32,402 nt of DNA from DASVXQ01 sp046727955. GTDB lineage: Bacteria; Actinomycetota; CALGFH01. The DNA lies in assembly GCA_046727955.1 (NCBI GenBank), contig JBKPDO010000056.1:1-32402 (forward strand), given 5' to 3'. The position numbers and the translations under genes are program-made. Position 1 is the stretch's first letter, and each line of letters begins with the position of its first letter. Positions 31,435 through 32,402 of this stretch are shown one piece after another. Under the pieces are notes generated by a model. It searched no databases and was not told the origin of the DNA. It saw only the letters and a list, made by a program, of their open reading frames with translations.

Positions 31435-32402
31435 GCCGCACCGGCGCCTGCGGGGAGCGAGAACGCGAACGTCGCGCCGCCTCCCGGGGTGTCTTCGACC
31501 CAGATCTCCCCGTTCATCAGCGCAAGGAACCCCTTGACGATGGCCAGCCCAAGGCCGGTACCCAGACGGGGGTGGCGTTCGGTCACCTGGTAGAAGGGAT
31601 AGAACAGCTGCTCGCGGACTGACGCCGGGACACCTGGTCCGTGGTCGATGACCCGGATGACGACGCGGCCGTCGGACCGGTTGGCCTCGACCTCGATGTC
31701 GTCGCTGCCGCTGTCGTCGGCCGCCTTTCCCGCGTTGTCCAGCAGGTTGGTCACCACACGATCCAGGAAGACGGGGTCCGCGCGGACGATGGACGCCTGG
31801 TCGTCGCTCCGCAGCCGGATCCGAAGCCTCGGCCGCTGGCGCTCGATCCGGTCGACGCATGTGCCCAGGACCTCCGGGAGATCCACCGCCTGCACTCGGG
31901 CCTTGAGGATGCCGCCTTCGATCCGCGACATGTCCAGCAGGTTGGCGACCAGCGAGGCGAGCCGGTCTGTCTCCTTGTTGATGGTTTCGAGGGCCTCCTT
32001 GGAGTACTGGGCTGGTTGCCCGGTGTCGTCGCTCAGCAGGTCGGTGACCGACGCCTTGATCGCGGCCAGGGGGGTCCGCAGGTCGTGAGAGACGGCGGCC
32101 AGCAGGGAACGCCTGACGTTGTCGCTTTGCCGGGACACCTCGGTCTCGGTGGCCGCGCGCAGGAGGCGGTCCCGCTCCAGCACCAGGGCGAGCTGATCGC
32201 AGAACGCCCGCAGTACCCGGCGCTCGGCGGGGGCCAGCGGGCGCTCACCTCGCAGCACCAACAGGCCCAGGTGGTGGCCCCCCACCGACAGCGGCAGCCG
32301 CTCGGAAGGACGCTCGTCGGTGCCACGATCCCAGCGCGGTGGCAGGTCGTCCTTGTGGGCGCCGACCGTGACCTGCTCGCGCAACTCGCGCGCCGTTGGA
32401 TC
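31431..32402 (-). CDS. kdpD: KdpD-like sensor histidine kinase (5' end beyond window)
   Basis: The last 323 residues are visible, open at the right edge. A GAF-like segment (LGLLVLRGERPLAPAERRVL, FCDQLALVLERDRL) is followed by the H box AAVSHDLRTPLAAIK (phospho-accepting His), the N box RVVTNLLDNAGKAADD, G1 DHGPGVP and G2 GTGLGLAIVKGFLALM. This matches the C-terminal half of KdpD. A full KdpD would add an N-terminal Usp/KdpD domain and four membrane helices to the right. It phosphorylates the overlapping response regulator. Confidence 0.82.
   Translation of the reverse strand, partial: DPTARELREQVTVGAHKDDLPPRWDRGTDERPSERLPLSVGGHHLGLLVLRGERPLAPAERRVLRAFCDQLALVLERDRLLRAATETEVSRQSDNVRRSLLAAVSHDLRTPLAAIKASVTDLLSDDTGQPAQYSKEALETINKETDRLASLVANLLDMSRIEGGILKARVQAVDLPEVLGTCVDRIERQRPRLRIRLRSDDQASIVRADPVFLDRVVTNLLDNAGKAADDSGSDDIEVEANRSDGRVVIRVIDHGPGVPASVREQLFYPFYQVTERHPRLGTGLGLAIVKGFLALMNGEIWVEDTPGGGATFAFSLPAGAGAA

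Noticed and set aside
1..32402. CRISPR arrays, rRNA genes, phage structural genes or a complete integrase/att pair
   Set aside because: I looked for regular spaced repeats, rRNA motifs, capsid or tail genes and direct repeats flanking the tRNA island and saw none.

Overview
The window is high-GC DNA with strong GGAGG-type ribosome sites, PIN/RHH toxin-antitoxin genes, a KdpDE-type two-component pair, a GerW-like protein, S53 and BNR secreted proteins, and IS5, IS6 and IS1182-like transposase remnants. This points to a soil-type actinobacterium (Actinomycetota). I cannot name the genus from sequence alone.

Layout. 1-4475: the 3' end of an IS5-type transposase, a MerR-like HTH/nucleotide-cyclase fusion, a secreted ScyD/ScyE-like beta-propeller, then a graveyard of fragments (BNR repeats, an integrase-type transposase N-terminus, a GAF-like tail). 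4613-6543: a compact regulatory unit in which a TetR repressor diverges from a tautomerase-DUF2867 operon, with a palindrome over the tetR start codon. 6651-9134: nitroreductase and aldehyde dehydrogenase. 9351-12645: an accessory island with a decayed vapC, the N-terminal remnant of a transposase, an array of tRNAs (Asn-GTT, a Leu-like CAA, Leu-CAG, a degenerate CAT, Asp-GTC, Glu-CTC, Ser-CGA) surrounding a frameshifted HNH endonuclease gene, an intact vapBC pair, a transposase C-terminal remnant and a fragment of a restriction-endonuclease-like protein. 12751-16640: a large secreted N-acetylmuramoyl-L-alanine amidase with C-terminal repeats (one apparent frameshift), a transposase remnant carrying a tandem 15-bp repeat, a damaged membrane-protein gene and an IS6 remnant. 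16721-20289: a DHA2-type MFS exporter and a secreted BNR/sialidase-like protein. 20639-22644: a badly decayed MFS gene joined to an RskA-like anti-sigma C-terminal domain. 22886-26489: DUF1275 membrane protein, beta-hydroxyacid dehydrogenase, S53 (sedolisin) lipoprotein peptidase. 26948-29843: a GerW-like two-gene operon, a small membrane/coiled-coil protein, an RsbW-like ATPase and a secreted protein. 29928-32402: a decayed BNR gene and a kdpDE-like two-component pair running off the right edge.

The most interesting part is the tRNA array with an embedded HNH gene whose 3' end overlaps a tRNA. It is flanked by what look like the N- and C-terminal ends of the same type of transposase and lies beside a toxin-antitoxin pair. 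Much of the rest is ordinary chromosomal cargo mixed with pseudogenes. Several apparent frameshifts (amidase, HNH, MFS, BNR) could be real decay or assembly errors in GC-rich tracts.
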